Shown here: positions 33,441 through 45,079 of the stretch, piece by piece
Layout: each line of letters starts with the position of its first letter
Position numbering within the stretch: the stretch's first letter is position 1
Assembly: GCA_030015575.1 (NCBI GenBank)
Contig: CM057344.1
Coordinates: 190,977,044-191,041,043 of the forward strand
Direction of reading: 5' to 3'
Origin: Agapanthus africanus
Taxonomy: Eukaryota; Streptophyta; Magnoliopsida; Asparagales; Amaryllidaceae
DNA: 64,000 bases
Made by a program: the position numbers and the translations under genes
The notes under the pieces: model-generated
The model's database searches: none
Told to the model about the DNA's origin: nothing
Seen by the model: the letters and a program-made list of their open reading frames with translations, nothing else

Positions 33441-34357
33441 TCCTAAGGTTTTACACTCGTACTCCTACGAATCCAATCATTAACACTACCGTACAGTCCG
33501 GTCTCTTCGTCTGATATGTCGCATATCTCGTCTAGGGGTGGTAAACGTCAGACCCCAGTAACTCGATAAGTCGTGTCGATATGAGACTCATAACGGATCG
33601 AGAAACTACTGATAACACTTACCAGTATATCTCTAAAGCAGCCCTGGACAGGGAGTTCCTGTTATATCCAATCGAGCATAGCGCAACATCAACTCCCAAT
33701 ACCCGGAGAGACGAAACCGCTCCTATCGCTCATTGTCTCCATATGACTCGGGACTGTACCCAAAAGCCACCATTTTGCACGTTCTCTTGAACGTGGTAAG
33801 GTGGAAATCAAAGCACAGTGGGAATCACACAAGACTCTATGACGATCTCGGGTCTACAGAGTAACCTGTACCAGTTTCACCATAGAACTGCCATCTGACG
33901 TTAGGTATAATACCATCTGGGAGTTCTCGGCGAGTCCGTCCAGTGTACCCTGTTTCCACTGAGCACCCGTATACAGTCTCTGATGTCAAACACCAATGGA
34001 TATGGGATCATCTATCGCCCATCTACATGTGTCGAGAAGCTATACGCTAGTCTACTCTGGTATATCGATGCCCTGTCTCGATACACCTACGACTAGGAAC
34101 ATTTGAAGGATGTACTTAACGACTACTCTGTCCCCACTAGTATGATCCGCATCATAGTCCGGGTAGTCAAGTACTCATCCTAAGGGCTTTATCAATATGT
34201 AACATAGAGACAATCATTGTACCTGTTAAGATAAAGAGCAACCAGATAGTATACTATCATGTTGAGCAAGGAAGTCCTCCCTATATATGTCCAAGCATCT
34301 ACTACAATATACATCGTATGTACAGTAATGACCTCTAGGGCATACATATAACTAACA
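33441..34357 (-). repeat. Angela-type LTR fragment
   Basis: From about 33441 the sequence follows the last 900 bp of the Ang-A LTR (compare 2257-3165), with GTACAGTCCGGTCTCTTCGT and the CTCTAGGGCATACATATAAC end, finishing ACTAACA at 34357. The first 1.3 kb of the LTR are missing or too diverged to recognise. The left border is approximate. Confidence 0.75.
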
Positions 34358-34930
34358 TTTTTTTGTCATGACTAAGATATTTTTATGTGAGCTTTGAGAT
34401 ATTTTGTAAGTGTGTGAGTGTAGAGATATTTTGTAAGTGTGTGAGTGTAGAGATATTTTATAAGTGTGTGAGGCTCATTTGATCACAACAAAATATCTAA
34501 ACACTCACTTACACTTGAGAGGGCAGCCTTTCATTTTCTTTTTGGAGCTTGGTTTTTGCTCACTTGCTTTCTCTCCTTGAGCTTACAACTTCCACCATGG
34601 GCATCATCTTCAACCTCCACTATATCCCTCTCATGTGTTGAGAATCTTAGAGTGTATTGAGACAAACTAATTACACACTATCTCTACTTCATCTTGAGAA
34701 CCTAGGTTAGCAAACTAGTTGTTCGAGTTGCTTCGGTTTGAAGCGGGAGCCCGTATAAATGACCCTCGACGTGGATCTTCTTCGACGATGGCAGACCAGA
34801 GAGCGAACTATATCAGGGCAGCTGCAAGGAGCTTGGGAAGTGGTTGAAGACCGAAAGACACGGATCGATCGGTATAATCTGTCGATTTATAAAGCGTCTT
34901 CAAAAATTATTTAAACAACTGCAGAAGACT
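34358..34930 (+). repeat. LTR remnant at the start of Ang-N2
   Basis: The part around 34660-34880 aligns loosely with 60310-60540 of the Ang-N3 LTR (GTTGCTTCGGTT, GCCCGTATAAA, GACCGAAAG). The last 130 bp of the LTR and the primer site TGGTATCAGAGCC are not found, which suggests a deletion. A 27-bp tandem repeat (GAGATATTTTGTAAGTGTG) lies at 34396-34472 in about three units. Confidence 0.55.
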
Positions 34931-35285
34931 ACTGACATGACCTATAAACTACACCCCAAATACGAGGCACTTCTACCAAAATTTTGCCGAGCACATTGCG
35001 CTTTTTCCTGAGGTGGCCGGCCATTTTGAAGCTTCAGGGTGTCGTTTTTGGGGTGTGGTTGTCTCTGGAATATTGGTTCGGTGGTATTGTTTGTTTAGCC
35101 CAGTTTGGATATGGTTTTATCTACTTGTTTGGGGGATATTCGGGGTTATTTCGAACTTGATATTTTCTAATATTGATTAATGTTTACAATACATACATTT
35201 CTATCTGTGATCGTGAATGTCATTTAATCGGTACAACTTGTTTAATCGCTATAGTTCTTTTAGACGGGTTCGCGAACGTGACATT
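34931..35285 (+). other. Ang-N2 leader, part before Ath-2
   Basis: The end (about 35195-35285) matches 61110-61205 of Ang-N3, including TTTTAGACGG and CGAACGTGACATT. The GC dyad pair expected here is not recognisable; only GGCCGGCC remains near 35015. Confidence 0.65.
35281..35285. repeat. Target-site duplication of Ath-2, left (ACATT)
   Basis: ACATT precedes the LTR start at 35286 and is repeated at 46539-46543. Confidence 0.95.
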
Positions 35286-35674
35286 TGTTTATCACATAAT
35301 ATTGCATTTTTGTATGCCCCATTCTTATGCATTTAAGAATAAAAACAGGTGCTTTTGACCCATGTCTGCTACATGTTACAGGTTACAGGTTCTTGGCACG
35401 AAAACAGTGAAAAACACAAAAGACAACACAAAAGAAGGATTTTGACCAGCAAATAGGAAGATCTTAGTAAAGCTCAGCAGAAGAACGGTTCACAATTAAC
35501 AAGGCGACGCAAGATCCAAATTTGCAAGAAAGACGGTTACAAGAATCATTGCAAAGTGTTCGTTGAAAATCTGGTATCACTGTATAATCCCAAATGAGTA
35601 TCTGAATACATAAACAAGAAGCCCAGAAGCATACCAAGCAGCCCAGAAAAATCCAGAAGCTGACATCATCATTG

Positions 35675-35804
35675 CGCCGCGGAAGCGCGGCCCAAAGCCC
35701 ATATACGCGGCGCTTCCGCGGCGGAAAAAAGCCCTAATGCGCATTAGGGCTTTTTTCCGCCGCGGAAGCGCGGCCCAAAGCCCATATACGCGGCGCTTCC
35801 GCGG
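35675..35804 (+). repeat. Duplicated GC dyad pairs in the Ath-2 U3
   Basis: Dyads centre on AA at 35683.5 and TT at 35714.5, and again at 35766.5 and 35797.5. Each pair is 31 bp apart and the two pairs are 83 bp apart. Within a pair, 14-bp arms (35675-35688 and 35710-35723) are exact reverse complements. The block lies 130-255 bp upstream of the TATA box. Confidence 0.92.
35710..35771. repeat. 62-bp perfect palindrome
   Basis: The two 31-bp halves, centred between 35740 and 35741 (AATGC|GCATT), are exact reverse complements with no loop. The second LTR has the same at 45504-45565. Confidence 0.95.
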
Positions 35805-35930
35805 CGGAAAAAAGCCCTAATGCGCATAATTTTTACCATAATGTGTGGCGGCTATGGAAAGATCTTTTTAGGGGTATATTTGTAACTTTAGACATGCGGT
35901 GCAATCTGTAGCCCTAGGGTTTCTATGTCC

Positions 35931-35938
35931 TATAAATA
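35931..35938 (+). promoter_or_regulatory. TATA box of the Ath-2 5' LTR
   Basis: TATAAATA in the context CCTATAAATAGAACC. The polyadenylation signal AATAAA follows within 50 bp, so the R region is short or the signal is upstream of the true site. Confidence 0.75.
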
Positions 35939-36746
35939 GAACCCAAGACCTTGTATTTTCTCATGCCTCTTCTCATGAAATAAAATTCTGTTTTTTTTTC
36001 TAAGAGTGCATCAAAAGTAAGTAGGTTAATTTCTTTGCAATAATTGTAGTTTTTTATCTGTTCTTATTTTCTCGCTTTAATTTAATTTAGTCTAGCTTTT
36101 ATTAAATTGCAATCGATGTTTTCTTTCTTCGATAAATTCTTGTTTTCTTTCATCCCCTCAATGAGCGAGTAATTTCCTCGCTTGTTAGGGTTAGGAATAG
36201 GGAAGGATTTGAGAGATGAAGATCTCTCATCTCTTTTCATCGCTAAACTTTTATGAATATTAGAACTCCATGCATACCTTTTGATTCCGCTCCCTACGGC
36301 ACTTTTACCTTCAAGGTAACGGTGAACTCCGTAGTCTAAAGGCCCGGATCTTAAGGTTTTCCATGGAGGTTAGGGTGAAGATTAAGAAAGGAGGACAAGG
36401 ATCTAGAGGAAGAATCAATCTTCCCAATCATCCTAATCACCTTTGTTAATATTTACCATAACTCTAATATGATTGATTTAATTGATGGCAATGGAAAGAG
36501 ATGTAAATCTTTATTAACCAAATTTTCCCTAAACCTAATCCTAGCAAGTTTCTAATTCTACCTTCATACAACTTCGATTTTTAGATTTAATTAAACTTCC
36601 AAACACCATTTGGAATTAACTCGTAAGAACTCAAAGAAGATTTACACATCCCTGTGGACCGACCCGTATTCACCGGCTAGCTTCATGCGACGCCGTTCTT
36701 GATTGCGGTAATTATTTTTGATCGACAAAATTTCAATTAAATCAAA

Positions 36747-36764
36747 TGGCGCCGTTGCCGGGGA
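36747..36764 (+). other. Ath-2 primer binding site (tRNA-Asp type)
   Basis: TGGCGCCGTTGCCGGGGA two bases after the LTR end, the same 18 bases as in Ath-1. Confidence 0.92.
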
Positions 36765-37805
36765 TGGCGTAAAATTTTCTTTTTGTAATTTCGGGTTAAT
36801 CTAAAACATAAAAAATCATAAAAATCTGAAAAAATAAAAAAAAAAATAAAAAAATATATCATCTTTTATTGTTTGAAGGGTTTCTTTGTGAATCTTTGCA
36901 GGCTTGACGGATCTGAAGCAACACTGAAAGGGAAACAGAGAACTATACATCAGAAAAGGAGGATATTGGAATTCCAGAGCAGCTGAAGAAAGTTGGAGAC
37001 CTGACGCCCCCATAGCGCCGCGCTTCCGCCGCATAACCCTAGCTCGTGCCGCGCTTCCGCCGCAGCTTGGAGCCTTCTCTGCGAGATTTTTGCACTGTTT
37101 GTTTCCTTATTCTTCCCCTCTTCAAATCTCCATAAATCTCTGTCAAATCTTCTGCAGGATTCTTCGCGCTAAAAATCTTCTTCCCCCTTCCAATAATTGA
37201 CTTTCTGCAGGATTCTTTGCGCCGCGCTTAAAAGCAAATTGATTGCAAGTGATTTACTGCTTTGCATACTTTAATCTGACTTTAAGGGGCTATTGACCAA
37301 TTCAGATTGGGTGGGGATTTCATTACCCTTCCCAGGACCCCAGAAATCACTTAAAGCATCTGCATTGACCACTTTTAATCTAAAAAATATTAGACTCAGC
37401 CCTAAGGACGTCGAGCTCAATAGGACAGAGGACTAGTATAGGCATCGGCCGTTTATCCTAACCGACATTGCGGTGACTAGGCTAGTGGTTTTTAATTAGG
37501 CCCACTGTAGTGGTGGTTCCTTCCCACTTACCTGGCCGTACTTGTCCGTGAAGAGGCGGTTTGAGGTTCTATATCTAGCCCTTTAGAACAGTTAGGAGCT
37601 GTCTAGCTGACCTAGGCAACCCTAGACTTAGGCCTGATTGTGCATGTGTGGTTAATTGCAGTTGTGTCACTAGTCTCTTTTCAAAATCTTTTTGCAAAAG
37701 CACACTTAAAAAGAAAAAAAAGATAATCTTTTCAAAACTTGCAACTTGTCGCTAAAGAATCTTTGCACTCACATTCTGTCTCGACTACACTAACCCTTTT
37801 GGTGT
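36765..37805 (+). other. Ath-2 leader
   Basis: About 1 kb of non-coding DNA. It holds A-rich DNA near 36830, the GC dyad pair (37017-37063), and a stretch at 37280-37380 conserved with Ath-1. No upstream gene is seen. Confidence 0.8.
37017..37063 (+). repeat. Paired GC dyads in the Ath-2 leader
   Basis: GCCGCGC-TT-CCGCCGC occurs twice, centred at 37024.5 and 37055.5, 31 bp apart. They lie about 270-315 nt downstream of the primer site. Confidence 0.85.
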
Positions 37806-40800
37806 ATGTCCGGTTGGACTAGGGACCCTAGCGCCCGATTAGTCCGTGTTTCGTTGGTACCGACCGACGAACCTTTCGACTCCGAAGTCGAAATCTTGTC
37901 CACTTCTTCACTTTCACCATCACATTCTTTCGAAGGTATGTCGGGACACGACCCAAACTATACCTTGCCGACGGGAATGATTCCGCCTCCGTTAGGTGCG
38001 AATAACCCGAATCTCCCGCCTGTCGAAGCGCCCGCACGAGTCGCGCTCCAGGATCTTTTCTACCCCATCCGCACCGCCCTTCCCACTTGTCTTTCCCTTC
38101 CACCGGCTAATGGGGACAACTTTGAGATCAAACCCCACTTCATCAACATGCTGCCTAAGTTTCATGGTTTGGAATCCGAAGATGCATATATCTTTATCAA
38201 CAAATTCCAAAACGTTTGCGCCATGATGAAAACTACCCAATTAAGTGATGACGCTATAAGGCTAAGGGTCATTCCTTTCACCTTATGTGACCTAGCCGAG
38301 AAGTGGCTATACAGCACCGCATCACACTCAATCAGAAATTGGGACGAGTTTGTGAAAGCTTTTCTTAAAAAGTTCTATCCTCATCACAAAACTGCAAAAA
38401 TCCGTAATGAAATCATTCAATTTTCACAGCTTCCTGCCGAACCATTTTGGAAATGTTTTGAAAGATTCAAAGACCTTCTCGTTCAATGCCCTCACCATGG
38501 AATCGAAAGATGGCAACTTTGCCAAACATTATACGAGGGATTGAACCCGGCAACGAAGCAGTTGCTAGAAACCCTTAGTCAAGGTCACTTTCTGTCCAAA
38601 TCTAGTGATGAAGCGTGGCAGTTTCTTGAGGATCTTAGTGAGCAAACGATTCAGTGGGAGAGCACCAAGACCACATCTTCTTCTTCTTCTATTGGTCAAC
38701 CTAGGGCAGGCATACATCAAATAGAGATGTCAATTGCTATGAAGGCCGAGATGGCCGCTCTTATGAAAAAGATAGAGGCGCTTGAGACCAAAATCTCAGC
38801 ACCTTCTCCTGCTCCTACTGTGCCTCCACGAACTATTTGTGCGTGTTGTTCGGATCCATCACATCTCACTGAAGAGTGTCCTTACACTGCATCCACTCAA
38901 GGACAAGATCAAGTCAATGCTGCATTTCAGCAACGACAAAGAAATGATCCATACTCTTCAACATACAATCCGGGTTGGAAGAGCCACCCTAATTTCGCTT
39001 GGAACCACAATCAACAAGTCCAAGGAAACAACAATTTTCAAAGAGCTCCTCCTCCACAACAACAACAAGCTCCTCCACAAACTCAATTTCAGCAGCCTCC
39101 CCAACAGCAACCTTACCCTAATCAGATGAACAATTTTGTTCCCAACAATTTTGTTCCCCCTCAAAATGCTGTTAGCTCGCTCGAAAGAAGTCTAGAAGCA
39201 TTCCTAAAGCAATCTGCACAAACTTTGGTGCAATCACAACAATCCACAGCTAGGATAGAGACTTCTGTTCAATCTTTGGTGCAAAACAGTGCCTCACACG
39301 ATCAAAGCATCAAAGCTATTGAGGCACAAATTGCACAACTCAACGCAGCATTGAAAGAGCGAGAGAAAGGAAAGCTTCCGTCTCAACCACTCCCAAATCC
39401 CGGTCACGCACATGTTGCACATGAACAGCAGAATCATAACGTGAATGCTGTGACCACGTTGAGATCCGGAAGAGTGCTGCAAAACAATGTGGGTATTAAC
39501 CATGACACCTCGGCCGGTGGTTCTTCATCTTCTTCACCTTCTTCATCTTCCTCTTCTTCTTCGTTAGAGCCTATTCTCCATCCTTCACATGGCTCTATTT
39601 CTTCTAGCTCGAATGGACCCTCTCCTCACAACACGAACACATCTACACGGGGTTCCGTTCCAACTCAACAATCTGATCCACAAAAATTGGACTCAACAAC
39701 TTTTCAAAATGTTCCTTTTCCAAATCGGTTGAGATCCAATAAACCAACTCCACAGATGGAGAAGATTGTAGAGTTATTCAAGCAGGTTAGCATAAATATC
39801 CCTCTTTTGGATGCAATCCAACAAGTTCCTTCATATGCAAAAATCTTAAAGGACTTATGCACCAAAAAGAGGAAGTCACAAGTACCAAAGAAAGTTTTTG
39901 TAGCTAGTGCTGTTAGTGATGCTCTTGTCAATTCTTTACCCCCAAAGCACAAGGACCCTGGTTGTCCTACTATTTCGATCACAATTGGGAACAAGACCAT
40001 CAATAGAGCACTATTAGATCTTGGTGCTAGTGTCAATTTGCTACCTTATTCGGTGTACGAACAATTAGGCGTTGGAGAGCTCAAGCCTACTCATTGCACT
40101 CTCCAAATGGCCGACCGATCAATCACCCACCCTAGGGGAGAGTTGGAGGATGTGTTAATTAGAGTAGGGGATTTCATTTTCCCCGTGGACTTTATTGTTA
40201 TGGATACACATCCTGTCGTTAACCCCCGTAATCAAATTCCGGTGATACTTGGTCGACCATTCCTCGCGACTTCTAACGCGGTAATCAACTGTCGTAATGG
40301 TTCCATGAATCTATCTTTTGGCAAGATGACAGTTGAACTCAACATTTTCAAGTTAGGAAGTCAGCCTTGCGAGCCTAATTCTAGCGTACTTGATGTGTGC
40401 TCGATCGATGAGATCGCGGAGGAGGACTGTGAGTTCGAGAATTTCATGTTTGATCACAGTATTATTGACGCCACTAGTGCGTTCCTCCTAGAATCCGACA
40501 CAGCTTTCACGTCGGACAAAGATTATGAGTGTTTCACCTTTGTTGATGATTTTGAAGACTCTCCACCCGAGTTTGAGTCTTTTGCTTTTTCGGATGAGTT
40601 AGTTGAACCATCCGACTCGGTAGCGTACACTCAATTTGAACCTTTGATGGAATCCTTCGAGTTTGAAACAGTTACTCCATTGTTACCATCTATTGTTTCA
40701 CCACCAAAACTCGAACTAAAGCTTTTGCCGTCACACCTAAAATATGCTTATCTAGGTGAAGATGAGACCTTACCCGTTATCATATCGGCCTCTCTAGCTC

Positions 40801-43604
40801 TTGAGCAAGAGAAGGCTCTTTTAACGGTCTTATACAATAATCGGCAAGCTTTCGGCTGGTCTATGGCGGACATCAAGGGGATTAGTCCCCTCATAGTCGA
40901 ACATCATATACACTTGATGGATGATGCCAAACCAGCAAGGGATCCACAAAGACGCCTCAACCCCATCATGAAAGAGGCGGTTAAGAAGGAGATTGTTAAG
41001 TGTCTTGATAGCGGTATCATTTACCCTATCTCGGATAGCCAATGGGTTAGCCCCATTCATGTCGTGCCAAAGAAATCGGGCATCACGGTCATCACCAATG
41101 AGGCAAATGAGTTAATTCCTACTCGCACCCAAACTGGGTGGCGAGTTTGCATCGACTACCGGAAACTCAATGCCGCGACAAGGAAGGACCACTTTCCTTT
41201 ACCATTCATTGACCAAATGCTAGAACGATTAGCGGGGCATGAATTCTACTGCTTTTTAGATGGCTATTCCGGTTATAATCAAGTCCCCATAGCCAAAGAG
41301 GATCAAGACAAGACTACATTTACTTGTCCCTTTGGCACTTTTGCTTATCGTCGCATGCCCTTTGGGTTGTGCAATGCACCCGCTACATTTCAGCGGTGTA
41401 TGATGGGGATCTTTTCGGACATGGTGGAGAAGTTTTTAGAAATCTTTATGGATGATTTCTCCATCTTTGGTGACTCCTTCGATGAGTGTTTACGGCATCT
41501 TGACGCGGTTCTCACCCGCTGTAGGGAAAAGAACTTGACCTTGAACTGGGAGAAGTGCCACTTTATGGTACGAGAAGGCATTGTTTTAGGACATGTGATC
41601 TCGCAAAACGGCATAGAGGTTGATAGAGCTAAAATCGAAGTCATTTCTAATCTTCCTCCTCCTAAATGCGTCAAAGATATCCGAGCTTTCCTTGGCCATG
41701 CCGGTTTTTATAGACGGTTCATCAAGGACTTTAGCAAGATTGCTAGACCCTTGACTCTCTTGTTGGCCAAGGACACTACTTTTGTCTTCGACTCAACTTG
41801 CATGAAAGCGTTCGAGTCTTTGAAACACTCACTCATTTCTGCGCCCATTCTTTCATCTCCAGACTGGACGCACCCTTTTGAAATTATGTGCGACGCATCA
41901 GATTTTGCCATTGGTGCTGTTCTTGGACAGCACATTAACAAAATGCCGCATGTAATTTACTACGCTAGCCGAACATTAAATGAGGCCCAATTAAACTACA
42001 CAACAACAGAAAAAGAGTTTTTAGCGGTTGTGTTTGCACTTGAAAAATTTCGGCCTTATTTAATCGGCTCTCCAGTTATAGTATACACGGATCACTCAGC
42101 TCTTCGCCACCTTTTTGCGAAGAAGGATGCTAAGTCTAGGCTCATACGTTGGATCCTCTTGCTCCAAGAATTTGACCTTATCATACGGGACAAGAAGGGA
42201 TGTGAAAACGTAGTGGCCGATCACCTTTCACGACTTCCTTCGTCGCCCACGCTTGAACTGCCTATCACTGATGCTTTCCCCGATGAGCAACTCTTGACTG
42301 TCTCTTGCGAACCATGGTTCGCCGATATTGTAAACTACTTAGCCACCGGCTTGATACCTAACGATTGGTCAAAACAAGACAAACTACGATTTTTGTCCCA
42401 AGTAAAGCATTTTTACTGGGATGAACCTTATCTTTTTAAATATTGTTCCGACCAAATCATTCGCCGGTGTGTACCTGAAAATGAGGTCAAGAGCGTGCTG
42501 TCTTTTTGCCACGATCAAGCATGTGGCGGGCACTTTGGCCCAAAGAAGACAGCCGAGAAAGTTTTGCAGTGTGGTTTCTATTGGCCACGACTCTTCAAAG
42601 ATGCATTCGAATACTGCAAAACTTGCTCCCGGTGCCAACACTTGGGCCGGATATCGCGGAGAAATGAAATGCCGCTCCAACCAATTTTGGTTGTAGACAT
42701 TTTTGATGTTTGGGGCATAGACTTCATGGGACCATTTCCCAACTCTTTCGGAAATGTGTATATTCTTTTGGCTGTTGACTATGTTTCAAAGTGGGTCGAG
42801 GCTATACCAAGTCGAACGAATGACAACAAGGTTGTCGTTCGATTTCTGAAAGATCACATCTTTTCTCGATTTGGGCACCCTCGCGCAATCATAAGTGATA
42901 ATGGTTCTCACTTTTGCAATAGGACTTTTGAGTCCTTAATGCGCAAATACTCTATCACCCATAAGCTGTCAACGCCATACCATCCCCAAACATGTGGGCA
43001 AGCCGAGATCTCGAATCGACAAATTAAGCAGATCTTGGAGAAAACGGTTTCTAAAAACCGTAAAGATTGGTCGCTAAAATTGATAGATGCACTATGGGCC
43101 TTCCGTACTGCATACAAGACCGATCTCGGCATGTCTCCATACCGGCTTGTTTACGGGAAGGCTTGCCACCTTCCAGTAGAAATTGAGCATAAAGCATTTT
43201 GGGCCATTAAGGAGCTGAATTTATCTTTAGGAGATGCGGGCAGCAATCGAAAGCTGCAGTTGAATGAATTGGAGGAGCTGCGGGATGAGGCATATGATAA
43301 TGCCGTGATTGCTAAGAACCGAGCTAAAGTTTTTCATGATAAAAACCTTTTGCGAAAAACATTTAAACTGGGTCAACAGGTTTTATTATATGATACTCGG
43401 TTACACTTTCATCCCGGCAAGCTCCGTTCTAGATGGAGAGGACCTTTTGTAGTCCGCACCGTTTATCCGCACGGTGCGGTTGATCTTGAGAATCCTGAAG
43501 ACGGTACTTTATTCAAAGTAAATGGACATCGTTTGAAACCGTTCTTCTCAGCGGACCCTTCGGAGGAGCTCCTGTTCTTGCAGGAGCCGATATACACCGA
43601 CTGA
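37806..43604 (+). CDS. gag-pol: Ath-2 gag-pol polyprotein, intact
   Basis: One frame of 1,932 codons starting with ATG, whose first residues match those of Ath-1. Domains: retrotransposon gag about 105-285; CX2CX4HX4C zinc knuckle (C345, C348, H353, C358); Ser-rich run near 573-586; aspartic protease DLGAS 738-742; reverse transcriptase with LDGYSG at 1151-1156 and FMDD at 1214-1217; RNase H from DASDFAIG (1363) with TDHSAL at 1428-1433; integrase zinc region (H1569, C1573, H1576, C1604, C1607, C1610) and core with D1639, D1698 and E1734. All expected catalytic residues are visible. The frame has no stop where Ath-1 has amber (D868 here). The protein would be cut by its own protease; no separate frame for env exists. 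Confidence 0.97.
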   Translation: MSGWTRDPSARLVRVSLVPTDEPFDSEVEILSTSSLSPSHSFEGMSGHDPNYTLPTGMIPPPLGANNPNLPPVEAPARVALQDLFYPIRTALPTCLSLPPANGDNFEIKPHFINMLPKFHGLESEDAYIFINKFQNVCAMMKTTQLSDDAIRLRVIPFTLCDLAEKWLYSTASHSIRNWDEFVKAFLKKFYPHHKTAKIRNEIIQFSQLPAEPFWKCFERFKDLLVQCPHHGIERWQLCQTLYEGLNPATKQLLETLSQGHFLSKSSDEAWQFLEDLSEQTIQWESTKTTSSSSSIGQPRAGIHQIEMSIAMKAEMAALMKKIEALETKISAPSPAPTVPPRTICACCSDPSHLTEECPYTASTQGQDQVNAAFQQRQRNDPYSSTYNPGWKSHPNFAWNHNQQVQGNNNFQRAPPPQQQQAPPQTQFQQPPQQQPYPNQMNNFVPNNFVPPQNAVSSLERSLEAFLKQSAQTLVQSQQSTARIETSVQSLVQNSASHDQSIKAIEAQIAQLNAALKEREKGKLPSQPLPNPGHAHVAHEQQNHNVNAVTTLRSGRVLQNNVGINHDTSAGGSSSSSPSSSSSSSSLEPILHPSHGSISSSSNGPSPHNTNTSTRGSVPTQQSDPQKLDSTTFQNVPFPNRLRSNKPTPQMEKIVELFKQVSINIPLLDAIQQVPSYAKILKDLCTKKRKSQVPKKVFVASAVSDALVNSLPPKHKDPGCPTISITIGNKTINRALLDLGASVNLLPYSVYEQLGVGELKPTHCTLQMADRSITHPRGELEDVLIRVGDFIFPVDFIVMDTHPVVNPRNQIPVILGRPFLATSNAVINCRNGSMNLSFGKMTVELNIFKLGSQPCEPNSSVLDVCSIDEIAEEDCEFENFMFDHSIIDATSAFLLESDTAFTSDKDYECFTFVDDFEDSPPEFESFAFSDELVEPSDSVAYTQFEPLMESFEFETVTPLLPSIVSPPKLELKLLPSHLKYAYLGEDETLPVIISASLALEQEKALLTVLYNNRQAFGWSMADIKGISPLIVEHHIHLMDDAKPARDPQRRLNPIMKEAVKKEIVKCLDSGIIYPISDSQWVSPIHVVPKKSGITVITNEANELIPTRTQTGWRVCIDYRKLNAATRKDHFPLPFIDQMLERLAGHEFYCFLDGYSGYNQVPIAKEDQDKTTFTCPFGTFAYRRMPFGLCNAPATFQRCMMGIFSDMVEKFLEIFMDDFSIFGDSFDECLRHLDAVLTRCREKNLTLNWEKCHFMVREGIVLGHVISQNGIEVDRAKIEVISNLPPPKCVKDIRAFLGHAGFYRRFIKDFSKIARPLTLLLAKDTTFVFDSTCMKAFESLKHSLISAPILSSPDWTHPFEIMCDASDFAIGAVLGQHINKMPHVIYYASRTLNEAQLNYTTTEKEFLAVVFALEKFRPYLIGSPVIVYTDHSALRHLFAKKDAKSRLIRWILLLQEFDLIIRDKKGCENVVADHLSRLPSSPTLELPITDAFPDEQLLTVSCEPWFADIVNYLATGLIPNDWSKQDKLRFLSQVKHFYWDEPYLFKYCSDQIIRRCVPENEVKSVLSFCHDQACGGHFGPKKTAEKVLQCGFYWPRLFKDAFEYCKTCSRCQHLGRISRRNEMPLQPILVVDIFDVWGIDFMGPFPNSFGNVYILLAVDYVSKWVEAIPSRTNDNKVVVRFLKDHIFSRFGHPRAIISDNGSHFCNRTFESLMRKYSITHKLSTPYHPQTCGQAEISNRQIKQILEKTVSKNRKDWSLKLIDALWAFRTAYKTDLGMSPYRLVYGKACHLPVEIEHKAFWAIKELNLSLGDAGSNRKLQLNELEELRDEAYDNAVIAKNRAKVFHDKNLLRKTFKLGQQVLLYDTRLHFHPGKLRSRWRGPFVVRTVYPHGAVDLENPEDGTLFKVNGHRLKPFFSADPSEELLFLQEPIYTD

Positions 43605-45064
43605 TTTCCTCCACCTTCACCCTCGAATTTCTTTTCCAAAACTTTATTTAAAATAAGTTTGGGGGTGTGTATACTATGTAAATATAATAATGAGCAGGAA
43701 CTCACCGATATTATCAACCCATTTGGTGCAGCATGACAGTGAGGACACTGTCCATTATAAGTTTGGGGGTATATGTTCGGTAAGTTTTCCTTTTGCATTC
43801 ATATGTATATTTCTGCATTGCATCTTTATATAAAAATCATAAAAATTTGAAAAATTTGAATAATAAAAAAAATTAGAAAACAGAAAAACCCATAAAAATT
43901 GAAAAATTTCAAAAATTATAAAAATTAATGTATTCAATTCTGGTTAATTGACTTGAGTTTGATAGATAGGTTAACTGGCTAGGAAACACTAAATCTTAGA
44001 CTTAGCAAATTAAAAACCCTAAAAATAACCTTCCTTAGAGTTTAACTGTGGAAAGCATATGTCTTTGTAGGTTATTTAGAAATAGGCAAATTTTGGGTTC
44101 AGTTCTTGGGCTAAGTCGAAACGAAGGAAAAGTATTAAAACTTTTATTAGAGTATAAGTTTGAAAAATAGTTCCTAGCTTAAGTCTAGATTCTGAAAATG
44201 TATACCCTACAAAATTGCACAAACACGCACCTTGAAACTTGGATTAGTAGAAGAGACCTTGAAATACTCTTGTCTAACGTCCTTAGCACAATGAAAAAGA
44301 AAAAAAGAGTGAAAAAAAAAAAAGGACACTGGTTTTTGTGATTACTTAAGGCTAAAAAAAAAAAAAGAGAGAAAAAAAAAATAGAAAAATATTTAGCAAA
44401 GGTGCTATTGCTAAAAGCCTTGGGTGTTGCAAAACTAGGAAGTACGCCTTAAAGTGCTAACGCATCTGGTAATCGGTTGTTGGTACCTCAAGAAGTATTA
44501 ACAGTCGCATGAAGGATGCGAAAGCGAAGTCTCACCAGTGCTTTGGACAATGGGCGGGAGTACGATTGCTTGATTTGAATTTCCAAGTGTAGGGGTGATA
44601 TTTACACACACGTGGGGATATGTGATTAGAGTTTAGATAAGAGAAGGGAATGAAGAATAGAACTTGTGTCTTTGATAGAGTTGATAGAAATTCCTAAGTG
44701 GAGATGGAACTCTAGAAGGAAAACTTAAGAAATGCCGAAGGCTAGGTAATACTACAGGATATATGTAATCTTAAGTTAAATAATGAGGAAGTGTGAAGAA
44801 TATGGGTGGATAATTTGCGGGTCGACGATAATAGAATTCCTTGTTAGAAAACCTAAATGGAGAACAAAAGTCGAGAAACCAAGTTGATAGGATTTTGTGG
44901 GTAGTATCCGCTGAAAACCCTCAGGAGACAACACTCCTCCTACTAGGGACACCTAGAGGTTTAACGGCTTGTTGCACGAGCTCAGTGCAATCGCGTTTTC
45001 CCTGCGAAAGTGTGGCTAGGTTAGATTTTTAAATAATAAGTTTGCTCGAGGGCGAGCAAAAGAT
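43605..45064 (+). other. Ath-2 non-coding region between pol and 3' LTR
   Basis: About 1.46 kb, AT-rich, with A runs at 44300-44390. Two internal copies of AAGTTTGGGGGT (43655-43666 and 43759-43770) lie near its start. The stretch at about 44880-45035 is conserved with Ath-1 (21680-21800). A short frame there (44841-45032) has no counterpart of the same structure in Ath-1 and was not accepted. Confidence 0.8.
43735..43770 (+). repeat. Internal polypurine tract with stem-loop
   Basis: GACAGT-GAGGAC-ACTGTC (43735-43752), then AAGTTTGGGGGT (43759-43770). It matches 23053-23088 of Ath-1 in sequence and spacing. A further AAGTTTGGGGGT without stem-loop is at 43655-43666. Confidence 0.8.
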
Positions 45065-45076
45065 AAGTTTGGGGGT
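45065..45076 (+). other. Ath-2 polypurine tract
   Basis: AAGTTTGGGGGT three bases before the 3' LTR start at 45080, the normal primer position for plus-strand DNA. Confidence 0.92.
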
Positions 45077-45079
45077 ATT

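Larger units (their letters stand above)
35286..36744 (+). repeat. Ath-2 5' LTR
   Basis: 1,459 bp, from TGTTTATCACATAA to CAATTAAATCA. U3 contains an 83-bp tandem duplication with two GC dyad pairs (35675-35804) and a 62-bp perfect palindrome. TATAAATA is at 35931-35938 and AATAAA at 35979-35984. Confidence 0.96.

Noticed and set aside
36185..36205. TTAGGGTTAGG, similar to a telomere repeat, in Athila LTRs
   Set aside because: A single short match inside the homologous LTR part of Ath-2 and Ath-1; plant telomeres normally use TTTAGGG arrays.
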